This document shows, piece after piece, positions 43,270 through 51,354 of a stretch of DNA of 64,000 bases. The notes beneath the pieces are model-generated. The model made no database searches. It was not told the DNA's origin and saw only the letters and a program-made list of their open reading frames with translations. Source of the DNA: Paraperibacillus marinus (GTDB lineage Bacteria; Bacillota; Bacilli; Bacillales; DSM-1321); the NCBI RefSeq assembly GCF_046237605.1, contig NZ_CP143542.1, positions 3,596,001 to 3,660,000 of the forward strand, written 5' to 3'. The position numbers and the translations under genes were made by a program. Within the stretch, counting starts at the first letter, position 1; every line of letters begins with the position of its first letter.

Positions 43270-44694
43270 TTAAAATTGTTCTTTTTCCTTTAATGCTCCT
43301 GTCTGTTCTGTCCTGCTTCTCATCAGCACAGGATACAATAAGAGTCCCACTGCAAACAGCCCCATTCCAAGCAGGAAAGTTTTCAGATCAGCTGTACCCG
43401 TTTTGATAACCCATAGGGAATATCCAAGGGCAAGCAGTGTGATGATGCCGTCCTTAATCCTCGATCCACCGATAGTATTATAGGTTTCACCGGTAATTAC
43501 CAGCTTCAGTGAATAGATGGAGGAAACAAGATACGGAATCAGGTAAGCGAGTGTCGCCACCACAATGGCGAAGTCATAGGCTTCAGTTATTGTTCCTGAA
43601 ACGGTAGAGAATAAGAAAATCTGTGTCATCAAATTCGTTACAGTCAGAGAGCCAGCCGGCGCTCCTTTTTTATTCGTTCTGCCAAAGAAGGAAGGAAACA
43701 GTCCCTGCCTTGCAGCCTGATAAGGAACCTCCGAGCTTACGATGATCCAGCCTACTGCTGCGCCAAAGAGCGATACCAATGCCAGTCCGGCTATAATGGC
43801 AGCCGCGCTGCCTCCGATCGCTGCATCAAGCGCATCTGCCAGCGGCTTTTGTGAGCCCTGAAGCTGATCCTGTGGCAGCACACCCATGGTCAGGGTGCTG
43901 ATTCCTACATAAATCAGGATTGCAACGAGAAGGCCCAGGAGAGTGGCCCGCTTAACATCTTTTTGGGATTTGGCCCGGTTTGAAAGCATGACGGCTGCTT
44001 CAATTCCTATGAAAGCCCAGAGAGTTGCGATTGCTGCTGAATTTACCTGTCCCCCAAGGCTTACGGAGTTTCCTTCGCTGTCGCTGAAGGATACGCCCTT
44101 CATGATATCGCTCGCATCAAACACAGCGAGGGTCAGTATGACGAACAAGGCAAAGCCGATGACCTTGGCTGCCGTTGCAGCCAGGTTAAGTTTGCCGGCG
44201 CTGTTGAAGCTGCGGCTGACAATGATTTGGATTCCCCATAGAAGGATGGAACATACAAGAAGTGTCAGCGCCTTGCCGGCTTCAAGCTCAAAGCTCCCGA
44301 TTTTCATAAGCACTTTATTACTTTCCAATACCGGGAAGAAAGTTGAGAGATAGCCTGCAAAGGAAATGATGACTGAAGCAGTCGCTGCCCAGTTCGCCGC
44401 CCAATAGCCCCATGCCATGCTGTACCCTGCAGCTTTGCCTGCCTTTGGCGACTTAAACATATCCATCGCATAGCTTTGCGGTCCTGCTTTTAAGTCAGGC
44501 TTCCTGGTTGCCAGATTACCGAAGACAAGGGCAATCATCAGTACGCCAAGCCCTGTGATGCCCCAGGCAATAATGGAGCTGAGTGGACTTGCCACTTTGG
44601 ATAAATTGGATGGAAGCATAAACACTCCGCTTCCCACCATATTGCCGACAACAAAGGTTGTTAAAATCCACAACCCCCACTTTTTTGAATTCAT
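43270..44694 (-). CDS. APC-family basic amino acid/polyamine antiporter-like permease
   Basis: The 474-aa permease has about 12 hydrophobic helices. The N-terminal GNMVGSGVFMLPSNLSKVA and the mid-region AFIGIEAAVMLSNRAKSQKDVKRATLLG are typical of basic amino acid/polyamine antiporters (ArcD, YvsH). B. subtilis YvsH is under lysine control; no L-box is seen here in 44695-44860. Likely an arginine/ornithine or lysine exchanger, with the substrate unverified. Confidence 0.85.
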   Translation of the reverse strand: MNSKKWGLWILTTFVVGNMVGSGVFMLPSNLSKVASPLSSIIAWGITGLGVLMIALVFGNLATRKPDLKAGPQSYAMDMFKSPKAGKAAGYSMAWGYWAANWAATASVIISFAGYLSTFFPVLESNKVLMKIGSFELEAGKALTLLVCSILLWGIQIIVSRSFNSAGKLNLAATAAKVIGFALFVILTLAVFDASDIMKGVSFSDSEGNSVSLGGQVNSAAIATLWAFIGIEAAVMLSNRAKSQKDVKRATLLGLLVAILIYVGISTLTMGVLPQDQLQGSQKPLADALDAAIGGSAAAIIAGLALVSLFGAAVGWIIVSSEVPYQAARQGLFPSFFGRTNKKGAPAGSLTVTNLMTQIFLFSTVSGTITEAYDFAIVVATLAYLIPYLVSSIYSLKLVITGETYNTIGGSRIKDGIITLLALGYSLWVIKTGTADLKTFLLGMGLFAVGLLLYPVLMRSRTEQTGALKEKEQF

Positions 44695-44835
44695 ATTTAT
44701 CTCACCTTTTTTGTTATTCTAGCTGTATAAACTAGGATTATATTATTTCAACTTGTACTACTATAACACAATCCTTTAGTTTGGTAAAATGGTAGAGAGA
44801 TAAAAAATTATATAAAATTTTTTCTTTGATAACCA

Positions 44836-44873
44836 TAAAATACCTGACAGGAACAGTCTGGGTATTACTCCTC
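44836..44873 (-). terminator. Candidate terminator after the ThiF-like gene
   Basis: On the minus strand AATACC(CA)GAC, six bases and GTC(A)GGTATT form a bulged stem followed by a short T-run. It overlaps the end of the coding region and is weak. Confidence 0.45.
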
Positions 44874-45626
44874 AAATTGAATCTGCAGCCGTTCCGGCAC
44901 AAGCTTGGGCTGCTTCCTCCCCAATATATGCAGGATCATTTGTGAAACCAGCATGCCGGGTCCGAGAGCCTGTCCCACACTGATTGCCGGGATGGATTTC
45001 GCGCTCAGCCAAGAGCTGACTTTTTCCTCTGTGGCATAGGCCGGCAGCATGCGGCTGTATCCGGATGGAGGAAATACCGCACCCTCCAGTTCCTCCCTGG
45101 TACATCCTTCAGGCAGCCCCGTGTATGCTTCGAGGGTCATTCCATCAGGAGCAAAGGTAAGCACACTTGCGCCAAACCCAAGGGCGGCAGCGGTGGTGAT
45201 GAATAATCCTTTTTTCCTTGCAGCCCTATGAAGAACGACCGAATCTCCAAAATTAAAATAATCGATGGCATCTATCACATAGTCGGCTCCTTCAAGAAAC
45301 CTTTCGCAATTCTCTGCAAGGACTCCTTCTGGATAACAGCTCACTTCAAGTCCTGGATTAATCGCAAGCAGATGTTCCCTCAATGCCAGTGTTTTATTTT
45401 GACCGACCGTTATATGTGTGGCTGCGCATTGGCGGTTGATATTGCTTACATCAAATTGATCAGGATCGGAAAGAATGATCTTCCCCGCACCAAGCCTCGC
45501 CAGCAGCTCCGCAGAAAAACCGCCGATACATCCGCAGCCGGCAATCGCAATCGCAGTCCCTTCCAGCTTGTCCATTTCTTCCTGTGTCAGGATCCCGTGA
45601 TTTCGGATAAATTGCTCCTTAATCAT
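44865..45626 (-). CDS. ThiF/MoeB/HesA-family adenylyltransferase (E1-like)
   Basis: The 253-aa protein has the E1-like Rossmann ATP-binding domain: AGCGCIGG at residues 29-36, the acidic SDPDQFDVSNINRQ with R65, and K78 in TVGQNKTLALREHLL, the residues that bind ATP in MoeB and ThiF. Differences from housekeeping ThiF/MoeB: the D-x-x-D-N motif reads DAIDYFN, and no CxxC zinc pairs are present, so it is not ordinary thiamine or molybdopterin E1. No ThiS or MoaD partner lies nearby. It starts 8 bp inside the end of the acyltransferase gene, so the two proteins are probably made together. Substrate unknown. Confidence 0.85.
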   Translation of the reverse strand: MIKEQFIRNHGILTQEEMDKLEGTAIAIAGCGCIGGFSAELLARLGAGKIILSDPDQFDVSNINRQCAATHITVGQNKTLALREHLLAINPGLEVSCYPEGVLAENCERFLEGADYVIDAIDYFNFGDSVVLHRAARKKGLFITTAAALGFGASVLTFAPDGMTLEAYTGLPEGCTREELEGAVFPPSGYSRMLPAYATEEKVSSWLSAKSIPAISVGQALGPGMLVSQMILHILGRKQPKLVPERLQIQFEE

Positions 45627-46230
45627 GTGTTACCGCCTCCAAATGATCAGGTTGTAAAAGATAGGAATAAAGCTGTTCCTTGTGCTGCCGAAGCATGGCG
45701 AGGCCTGAATGGAGGGGAATGACAGCAGGTATGGTTCTAGTGCCAAGGTATACTGCAGGTTCCCCGAGGATCTCAAACGGTGAATGAAAGATCCGGCACA
45801 TCAGGTGATAGACACGCTCATCAATCGCACAAAGCCAGTGCTCAATTCCATGGAAGAGGGAAAAGTGCAGGCAGGCTTTTATGATACCGATTGTACAATC
45901 ATGCTGGGGCAGCTTGGCAAGAGCGCTCAGTTCTGCGCAAGAGCCTGAAGGCAGGCTTGCTATATATGTTCTTCCTTCCTCGCTTAACAAAAATTCCGTA
46001 TACACCGGCAGCTCGCAGACTGGCTTACGAATGAGCCTGCCCACCCCTGCGAGCTGCGAATCGGCAGCCAAAACGGCTGCAAAGTATGTAGATTCCTTAT
46101 GGTGAAAATCCTGGTCTTTTCCGTTAAAAAAGCCCAATTCCCCATATTTCTCCCAATGGAAGGCAATTGATTTATCCCTCAGCTCCCCTTCTGCCTGCCT
46201 GTACACATAATCACCTGCACGGTATTTCAT
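45619..46230 (-). CDS. Autoinducer-synthase-like N-acyltransferase (FeeM/LuxI-type GNAT)
   Basis: The 203-aa protein resembles N-acyl amino acid synthases and acyl-homoserine lactone synthases of the GNAT fold. Seen are the N-terminal half with GFFNGKDQDFHHKESTYFAAVL, GRLIRK, then an acidic CAELSALAK strand matching the ELSR strand of LuxI enzymes and GIEHWLCAIDERVYHLMCRI, with EPAVYLGTR near the end. Such enzymes join an acyl chain to an amine. GGAGTG is best placed for ATG 46230. It is the first of a two-gene unit with the E1-like gene. Confidence 0.7.
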   Translation of the reverse strand: MKYRAGDYVYRQAEGELRDKSIAFHWEKYGELGFFNGKDQDFHHKESTYFAAVLAADSQLAGVGRLIRKPVCELPVYTEFLLSEEGRTYIASLPSGSCAELSALAKLPQHDCTIGIIKACLHFSLFHGIEHWLCAIDERVYHLMCRIFHSPFEILGEPAVYLGTRTIPAVIPLHSGLAMLRQHKEQLYSYLLQPDHLEAVTHD

Positions 46231-46382
46231 TCCACCCACTCCATTCGTAAATGACCGGCTTACTATACCTATACCCCTGCTTTCCCATGATGTGAATAGG
46301 GCTTATTTCATATATAACAAGAATTTTATTTATACTATCATTATTTATATACATCTATATCTTTCGCTGAACGGAGCCCGCC

Positions 46383-47567
46383 ATGAATGATCAAATGAAA
46401 TTAAGAGACTATTACAAGCACCATCAGAATGTACTGAACAGGCAGCTGCTGTTATTTACTTTGATATGCTTGACGCTGAGCTCTGCCTGGAACCTGGTTT
46501 TCTTATATTTCAAACTGGAGTTCTCTCGGGCAAGCTTTTCATTTCTCGCGGTCTGCCTGATTTTATCTCTCGTCCTTTTATTGATCCGCCATACTTTCCC
46601 TATCGGAGTCATGACACATCTTGTGAATGGTTACATCCTCCTGCTTTTAGACGGATTGTATTTTGCCTCTGGATTCACAGAATCCTGGTCCTATTTTCTG
46701 CTTATTCCCGTAGTCGCCGGCCTTTATGGAAGTCCCCGGATCTTATTGATATATTCAACCCTTAGCCTTGCATCACTTTCAGCTGCCAGCACCCTTTTTC
46801 CACACCAGAAGCATATTGATCCCATTGATATTTCCAATCAGATGCTATGTTTGGTTCTCATCATCTGCCTCAGCTATGCGGTGATCATGAAGCTGCGCAG
46901 CCTCTATAAGAAACAGCTGGAAACGGTAGAAAACGCAGCCAAAAATACATTGGAGCAGGTGGTCAAGACCTTCGTCGTATCGGTGGAAGCCAAAGATCTG
47001 TACACTTTTGGCCATTCCGACAGAGTAAGCAGATATGCTGCAGAGCTCGCCAAGGCTGTGCCGGGGTATGAGAATGAAGAAAATCTGAAGCAGATGCGCT
47101 TGATGGGATTGCTCCATGACATTGGGAAAATTAATATTCCAGAATCAATCCTATCTAAACCTTCTGCGCTGACTCAGGAAGAATATGAATTGATCAAGAC
47201 TCATACGATAGTCGGCGCTAAAATGATTGAAAAAATAGCGGGACTTGAGCACTTGAGGAATGGCGTTCTTTTTCATCATGAACGGTGGGATGGCCATGGC
47301 TATCCCACCGGTGCAGGAGGGCTTGCTATTCCGGTGGAAGCCCGGATACTGGCGGTGGCTGATGCGTTTGATGCTATGACCACATCACGCGCCTACAGGG
47401 GAGCTATCCCGGTGGAAGAAGCATTTCAGCGGCTCCTAAAGGGGAAAGGGACTCAGTTTGATCCGGAGCTGATCGAATGCCTCCATGATATCAAGCCGAC
47501 ATGGCTTGCCATTGCAGAGGAGCAGGAAAATCCCGGAGAGTTTGAAAAGATCATTAATTTTCTCTAG
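46383..47567 (+). CDS. Membrane HD-GYP phosphodiesterase
   Basis: The 394-aa protein has an N-terminal membrane part of six helices (residues about 20-175), a short linker helix and a C-terminal HD-GYP domain. Motifs are GHSDRVSRYA, LHDIGKINIPESIL, HHERWDGHGYPTG and AVADAFDAMTTSRAYRG, the hallmarks of cyclic-di-GMP phosphodiesterases. The HD pair and the GYP triplet are intact. GGAG lies seven bases before the ATG. It faces the ThiF/acyltransferase pair across a 150-bp promoter region. Cyclic-di-GMP cleavage is inferred from the family. Confidence 0.92.
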   Translation: MNDQMKLRDYYKHHQNVLNRQLLLFTLICLTLSSAWNLVFLYFKLEFSRASFSFLAVCLILSLVLLLIRHTFPIGVMTHLVNGYILLLLDGLYFASGFTESWSYFLLIPVVAGLYGSPRILLIYSTLSLASLSAASTLFPHQKHIDPIDISNQMLCLVLIICLSYAVIMKLRSLYKKQLETVENAAKNTLEQVVKTFVVSVEAKDLYTFGHSDRVSRYAAELAKAVPGYENEENLKQMRLMGLLHDIGKINIPESILSKPSALTQEEYELIKTHTIVGAKMIEKIAGLEHLRNGVLFHHERWDGHGYPTGAGGLAIPVEARILAVADAFDAMTTSRAYRGAIPVEEAFQRLLKGKGTQFDPELIECLHDIKPTWLAIAEEQENPGEFEKIINFL

Positions 47568-47572
47568 GGTTT

Positions 47573-47989
47573 TTATTCCAAAATGGTTTTCCTGAAGCCA
47601 TAAAAGGGCCTGAACTTCTTTGTTTCATAATACGTATGTGATGTGGTTGATGCGAGCAGCTCCATCCTTGCCGCGGGATATAGCTGATGCACATATTGCA
47701 TGAGGCCGTTTCCTATCCCATAAGCCCGGAAGCTATTGTGGACGAGCAGTTCACAGACATAAAGAGTGACCATTGTGTCTGTCAGGGCCCTGATATATCC
47801 TGCAATTCTTCCCTCATGGTCCGCGACAAAGGCTGCATTCGAATTTCTCCATGCTTCCCTTACCTCTTCCGGCCGCCCTGCGAGGCCGGTCCATCCTTCC
47901 TCTGCTGTAAGTGCCAAGATTTCATTAAAATCCTTTTCTTCATAGCGCCGTAAAATTATTCTTTCATTATTTTTCAACAGCATTTCCAT
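47573..47989 (-). CDS. GNAT-family acetyltransferase
   Basis: The 138-aa protein has the GNAT fold. Visible are the beta hairpin VADHEGRIAGYIRAL, then VCELLVHNSFRAYGIGNGLMQYV with the acyl-CoA pyrophosphate loop RAYGIGNG (canonical RxxGxG) and a C-terminal TYYETKKFRPFYGF. ATG 47998 is too close to GGGAG; ATG 47989 fits. The acceptor is unknown. It lies six bases after and convergent to the HD-GYP gene. Confidence 0.82.
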   Translation of the reverse strand: MEMLLKNNERIILRRYEEKDFNEILALTAEEGWTGLAGRPEEVREAWRNSNAAFVADHEGRIAGYIRALTDTMVTLYVCELLVHNSFRAYGIGNGLMQYVHQLYPAARMELLASTTSHTYYETKKFRPFYGFRKTILE

Positions 47990-48107
47990 GGCATCCATCT
48001 CCCTTAACTTTCGGTTTCAGGCTCGCTGCTTAGGGTAAAATTCTTAATATAGTAGTAATTATAAACTCTTTAGGAGATGTTATAAATATCCAAAGGAGGG
48101 AAATATC

Positions 48108-48386
48108 TTGAAAAAACGTGACGAAGAACACATCTCGGAAGAACAATCAGCCGAGGGTTTGATGCAGCTCTTTGAAATTATCAATGCGAAGGGCGATACA
48201 GGGGAGCTTCAGTCAATTGGTGATGAATATGAGGCAAAGAACGCAGAAAGAAATGCAGACAGTACAGAAGGAATGAATGCACAGCCCAGTCAGGGTCCTT
48301 CTGGCAGTCACAGCATGGCATGCAATGAGGAGCTTTTTTATAATGACCTGCGCGCCATTGCCGAGGATTCTTCGAAAGAGGATTGA
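48108..48386 (+). CDS. Small acidic hypothetical protein, 92 aa
   Basis: I do not recognise this protein. It is hydrophilic and rich in Glu, Asp, Asn and Ser, with a probable helix EEQSAEGLMQLFEIINAK, one cysteine and no membrane segment. AAGGAGGG seven bases before TTG 48108 is an excellent ribosome binding site, and a terminator-like hairpin (48398-48426) follows, so it is likely real. Confidence 0.68.
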   Translation: MKKRDEEHISEEQSAEGLMQLFEIINAKGDTGELQSIGDEYEAKNAERNADSTEGMNAQPSQGPSGSHSMACNEELFYNDLRAIAEDSSKED

Positions 48387-48397
48387 TTACATGAAAT

Positions 48398-48426
48398 GGC
48401 AGCCTCTGATCCGGCTGTCTTTTTTC
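48398..48426 (+). terminator. Terminator after the 92-aa gene
   Basis: GGCAGCC, eight bases and GGCTGTC are followed by TTTTTT; one G-U pair in the stem. Confidence 0.6.
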
Positions 48427-48459
48427 ATGGCTCCATTTTTTATTTAGGCTTTTTTCGCA

Positions 48460-48660
48460 TTTATTGCGGCTATTGAACAAGAAAGTGGATTTCCGCTGCA
48501 GGCACTCGCGGACCTTAGGGGCGGGCGGTGAGCCGCCTCGGCTTTGCCTGCGGGTTCTCACCTGTCCCGCTGCTCCCGCATTGAAAAGCGGAAAGCGTGC
48601 CTGCCAAATAAGACTTATTTATAGTTCAATGTTCATGTACTTGGTTTGAAACTGTCACTA
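48460..48660 (+). repeat. Dispersed GC-rich repeat
   Basis: TTGCGGCTATTGAACAAGAAAG, TTTCCGCTGCAGGCACTCGCG, GGGCGGTGAGCCGCC and ACCTGTCCCGCTGCTCCCGC with closing TTGAAAAGCGGAAAGCG make a large imperfect dyad, a well-known type of Bacillus intergenic repeat. A related part occurs inverted at 56958-57095 (CCTGCAGCGG, CGTTCTTGTTCAAAAGCCGC) and another at 39470-39550. Confidence 0.75.
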
Positions 48661-48685
48661 AATTGGCAGGCAGAGACCCGATAAA

Positions 48686-48885
48686 GAAGACTTGCTGATT
48701 GGCGAGCGTTAGCGAAGACAGAAGCTTAGTCGCACTTATGCGTTAGCGAAAGAAGACTTGCTGATTGGCGAGCGATTGCTGTGACAGAAGCTTAGTCGCA
48801 CTTATGCGTTAGCGAAAGGAGACTTGCTGAATGGCAAGCGATTGCTGTGACAGAAGCCTAGTCGCACTTATGCGAAAGCCTTGCA
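48686..48885 (+). repeat. 66-bp tandem repeat, three copies
   Basis: AGACTTGCTG recurs at 48688, 48754 and 48820, giving a 66-bp period. The unit also holds GGCGAGCG, GACAGAAGCTTAGTCGCACTTATGCG and TTAGCGAA. The rest up to 48990 repeats parts of the 194-bp type block (GGCTTATGACTCGAGGGTCG, GCCGAGCTGGA). No gene is apparent up to 49150. Confidence 0.85.
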
Positions 48886-49167
48886 AAAGATGAGCCGGCA
48901 ATGAGAAGCGCTCATTCTTCCCATTACTGGCTTGGCTTATGACTCGAGGGTCGAAAGCCGAGCTGGATCAGGAGTCTCGCACCTGAAGCGTAAGTCCACT
49001 TGCTTAATAATTCAGTTTCCTCACAGAACTAATCCAAAAACAACAAACTTTTAGAAGAGAGCCTTTATTTAAGCGTTTATATCGCTTGCATTTACGTTCG
49101 TTTTTAAGCTCATAATTATATATGCAAAAATTAATACCAATTAGCTGCGGCCGGGAGGATGATGGAG

Positions 49168-49911
49168 ATGACTAGAGAAAAAAAAATAAAGCTGATTGCA
49201 CTTGATATGGATGGAACCCTGCTTAATCATGATCACACGATTTCTGATGAAAACGTCCAGGCGATTACCGAGGCACAGGAACTTGGTGTCCATGTGGTCC
49301 TTAGTACGGGGAGGGCACTCGCTTCCTGCCGGGAGCTTTCCAAGTCCTTGAACCTCAATTCCTACCTTGTTACAGTAAATGGAAGCGAGATTTATGATGA
49401 GACTGGAGAGCTGATCGAAAGGAACCCGATTGGGACAGAGCATATCACCATGATGCATAAGCTGGCCATGGAGCATAAGGCCCGTGTATGGGGTGTCACT
49501 TCTGATAAAGTCTGGTATGAAGGATTGCCTGAGGATATCGGGGCGCATGAGTGGCTGAAATTCGGCTTTGATTTTGATGATAATGATGAAAGCCGCAGGA
49601 TTGTCCTGGATGCCTTGTCCAAGACGGGGATGCTTGAGATCACGAATTCCAGCCCGACCAATATCGAGGTCAATGCCCTTGGCATCAATAAGGCGAAGGC
49701 TTTGAACATTGTATGCGGCAGGCTCGGCGTAACAATGGATGAAATGATGGCTGTCGGCGACAGTCTCAATGACATTGCCATGATTTCAGAGGCCGGAATT
49801 GGTGTGGCCATGGGGAATGCCCAGGAAACGGTCAAAGAGGCAGCCGACTGGGTGACCGGTACCAATATTGAGCACGGAGTGGCGAAGGCCATCCGCAAAT
49901 GGGTGCTGTAA
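49168..49911 (+). CDS. Cof-type HAD-family hydrolase
   Basis: The 247-aa protein is a haloacid dehalogenase-like phosphatase of the Cof group. Motif I is LIALDMDGTLL (D13, D15), motif II STGR, motif III lysine in GINKAKALN and motif IV GDSLNDIAMI. The cap is shorter than in typical 270-290-aa members. Three ATGs lie close together; ATG 49168 has the best spacing to GGGAGG. The substrate is probably a sugar phosphate or cofactor intermediate, unproven. Confidence 0.9.
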   Translation: MTREKKIKLIALDMDGTLLNHDHTISDENVQAITEAQELGVHVVLSTGRALASCRELSKSLNLNSYLVTVNGSEIYDETGELIERNPIGTEHITMMHKLAMEHKARVWGVTSDKVWYEGLPEDIGAHEWLKFGFDFDDNDESRRIVLDALSKTGMLEITNSSPTNIEVNALGINKAKALNIVCGRLGVTMDEMMAVGDSLNDIAMISEAGIGVAMGNAQETVKEAADWVTGTNIEHGVAKAIRKWVL

Positions 49912-49918
49912 ACTGGGA

Positions 49919-49949
49919 AAAGACCGGGAAATTCCCGGTCTTTTTTTTT
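49919..49949 (+). terminator. Terminator after the HAD hydrolase gene
   Basis: AAGACCGGG, five bases and CCCGGTCTT are followed by nine T. Confidence 0.9.
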
Positions 49950-50094
49950 AAATCCACTTATATTTGAGCTCCTGATATCCCGGAACAGGCTCTTTCTTCA
50001 TTTCGTCAGGCCAGATAACAATCACCTGCAGAAGCTCTCCGTCAACACTCTGCTCCGTATTCTCTCCAATCCAGATCTTAGTTCCCTGCAACAT
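49948..50094 (-). CDS. 48-aa hypothetical protein beside htrA
   Basis: Translation gives MLQGTKIWIGENTEQSVDGE and ends QELKYKWI. AGGAAGGGG precedes ATG 50094 with good spacing. No signal peptide or membrane segment is seen; it is a small, probably folded beta-rich protein. It starts 21 bp after the HtrA stop on the same strand, so it may be cotranscribed. I do not know the family. Confidence 0.62.
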   Translation of the reverse strand: MLQGTKIWIGENTEQSVDGELLQVIVIWPDEMKKEPVPGYQELKYKWI

Positions 50095-50115
50095 ACTATC
50101 CCCTTCCTGAAATAA

Positions 50116-51321
50116 TCAGCTGTTTTGCTCTTCCAGCGTGACTTCCGTTTCTCTTTTTTCTCCGTTCCGGTAAAACTCGATCGTTACTTTCCTGCCAGGT
50201 TCCGTCCTGGTATATAGATATTTACGAAGTGCTATGCTGCTGTTGATGGAATCCCCATCGATTGCAGTAATCACGTCATTTTCCTCGAGGCCGGCTCGGC
50301 TTGCCGGAGAATTCGGGCTTACCTGAAGGATGACCACTCCAGTTTTCACACTGTTTGGCAGATTTAAATACTGCTTTCGGTCGTTCAAGGAAATTTCGTC
50401 CAGCGATTTATTGCCAACCCCGATAAAAGGTCTCGTAACCTTCCCTTTTTTCTCGAGGCTTTCCATGATCGGCACAGCCGTATTCATTGGGATGGCAAAG
50501 CCGATGCCTTCTACGCCTTCCTGTGCGATTTTCATAGAGTTGATGCCGATCAGCTGTCCGGATACGTTGATCAGGGCTCCGCCGCTGTTACCGGGATTGA
50601 TGGATGCATCCGTCTGGATGACGTCCGCTTCCCAGTCATAGCTCTGATCCTGGTTCACATCAATTGGAATGACCCGCTTTGGATTGCTGACAATTCCCTG
50701 GGTGATAGAATAATCCAGATATCCCAGTGGATTGCCGATCGTGGCCACCGGCTCCCCTGGCTTCAGAGCATCAGAATTCCCTATTTCAGCCGCCTTCGGA
50801 AGATTGTTTCCTTCTATTTCAAGAACTGCCAGGTCCATCAGCGAATCGGAGCCGAGCACCTTCGCCTTTACCTTGGTTTTATTCTTCAGGCTGACCTCCA
50901 CCTCGTTCGCTCCTTCGATGACATGATTGTTTGTGACAACAAAGGCTTTGTTTCCGGTCTTTTTATAAATGACGCCTGAACCCGATCCGCTTTCTTCGAG
51001 AGAACTCCCTCCGCCGAAGGGAGAAGAATTCTGCTTCAGATTTGTTACTCCAACAACTGAATCAATTGTCTTGGCCACGGAATCTGTGAAATTCACATTT
51101 TTCACATTGATTGTTGTGACTTTGCCGGCTGTTGCACTCTCACTGTATTCGCTTTTAACGGAACTACTGTTATCTGCTTTGAACTCTCCCTGAACATAAG
51201 GAAGCCCGAAGGACATAATCGCCACTCCCAATATTGCCCCAATCGAACCTGTTGCGATATAACCCCTGACCGGCTTGCGCCCTCTTGCCCTTGACCTTTC
51301 CTGGTTTTCATGAAAATCCAT
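50116..51321 (-). CDS. HtrA-like membrane serine protease
   Basis: The 401-aa protein is a DegP/HtrA quality-control protease facing the outside. A membrane anchor lies at about residues 21-44. The trypsin-like domain has the histidine in VVTNNHVIEG, the aspartate in SLMDLAVLEI and the serine in INPGNSGGALIN. One PDZ domain (VVILQVSPNSPASRAGLEENDVI) is near the C-terminus. AGGAGG precedes ATG. It lies next to prsA and a two-component system, suggesting a response to misfolded secreted proteins. B. subtilis has HtrA, HtrB and YyxA; which is the ortholog is unclear. Confidence 0.93.
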   Translation of the reverse strand: MDFHENQERSRARGRKPVRGYIATGSIGAILGVAIMSFGLPYVQGEFKADNSSSVKSEYSESATAGKVTTINVKNVNFTDSVAKTIDSVVGVTNLKQNSSPFGGGSSLEESGSGSGVIYKKTGNKAFVVTNNHVIEGANEVEVSLKNKTKVKAKVLGSDSLMDLAVLEIEGNNLPKAAEIGNSDALKPGEPVATIGNPLGYLDYSITQGIVSNPKRVIPIDVNQDQSYDWEADVIQTDASINPGNSGGALINVSGQLIGINSMKIAQEGVEGIGFAIPMNTAVPIMESLEKKGKVTRPFIGVGNKSLDEISLNDRKQYLNLPNSVKTGVVILQVSPNSPASRAGLEENDVITAIDGDSINSSIALRKYLYTRTEPGRKVTIEFYRNGEKRETEVTLEEQNS

Positions 51322-51354
51322 GATATTTCACTCCTCCTGGTAAAATATATAGTT

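Noticed and set aside
48464..48649. Similar 61-codon and 100-codon frames at 48464 and 56784 starting MRLLNK
   Set aside because: Both are translations of the same dispersed DNA repeat in opposite orientation, with no ribosome binding site.
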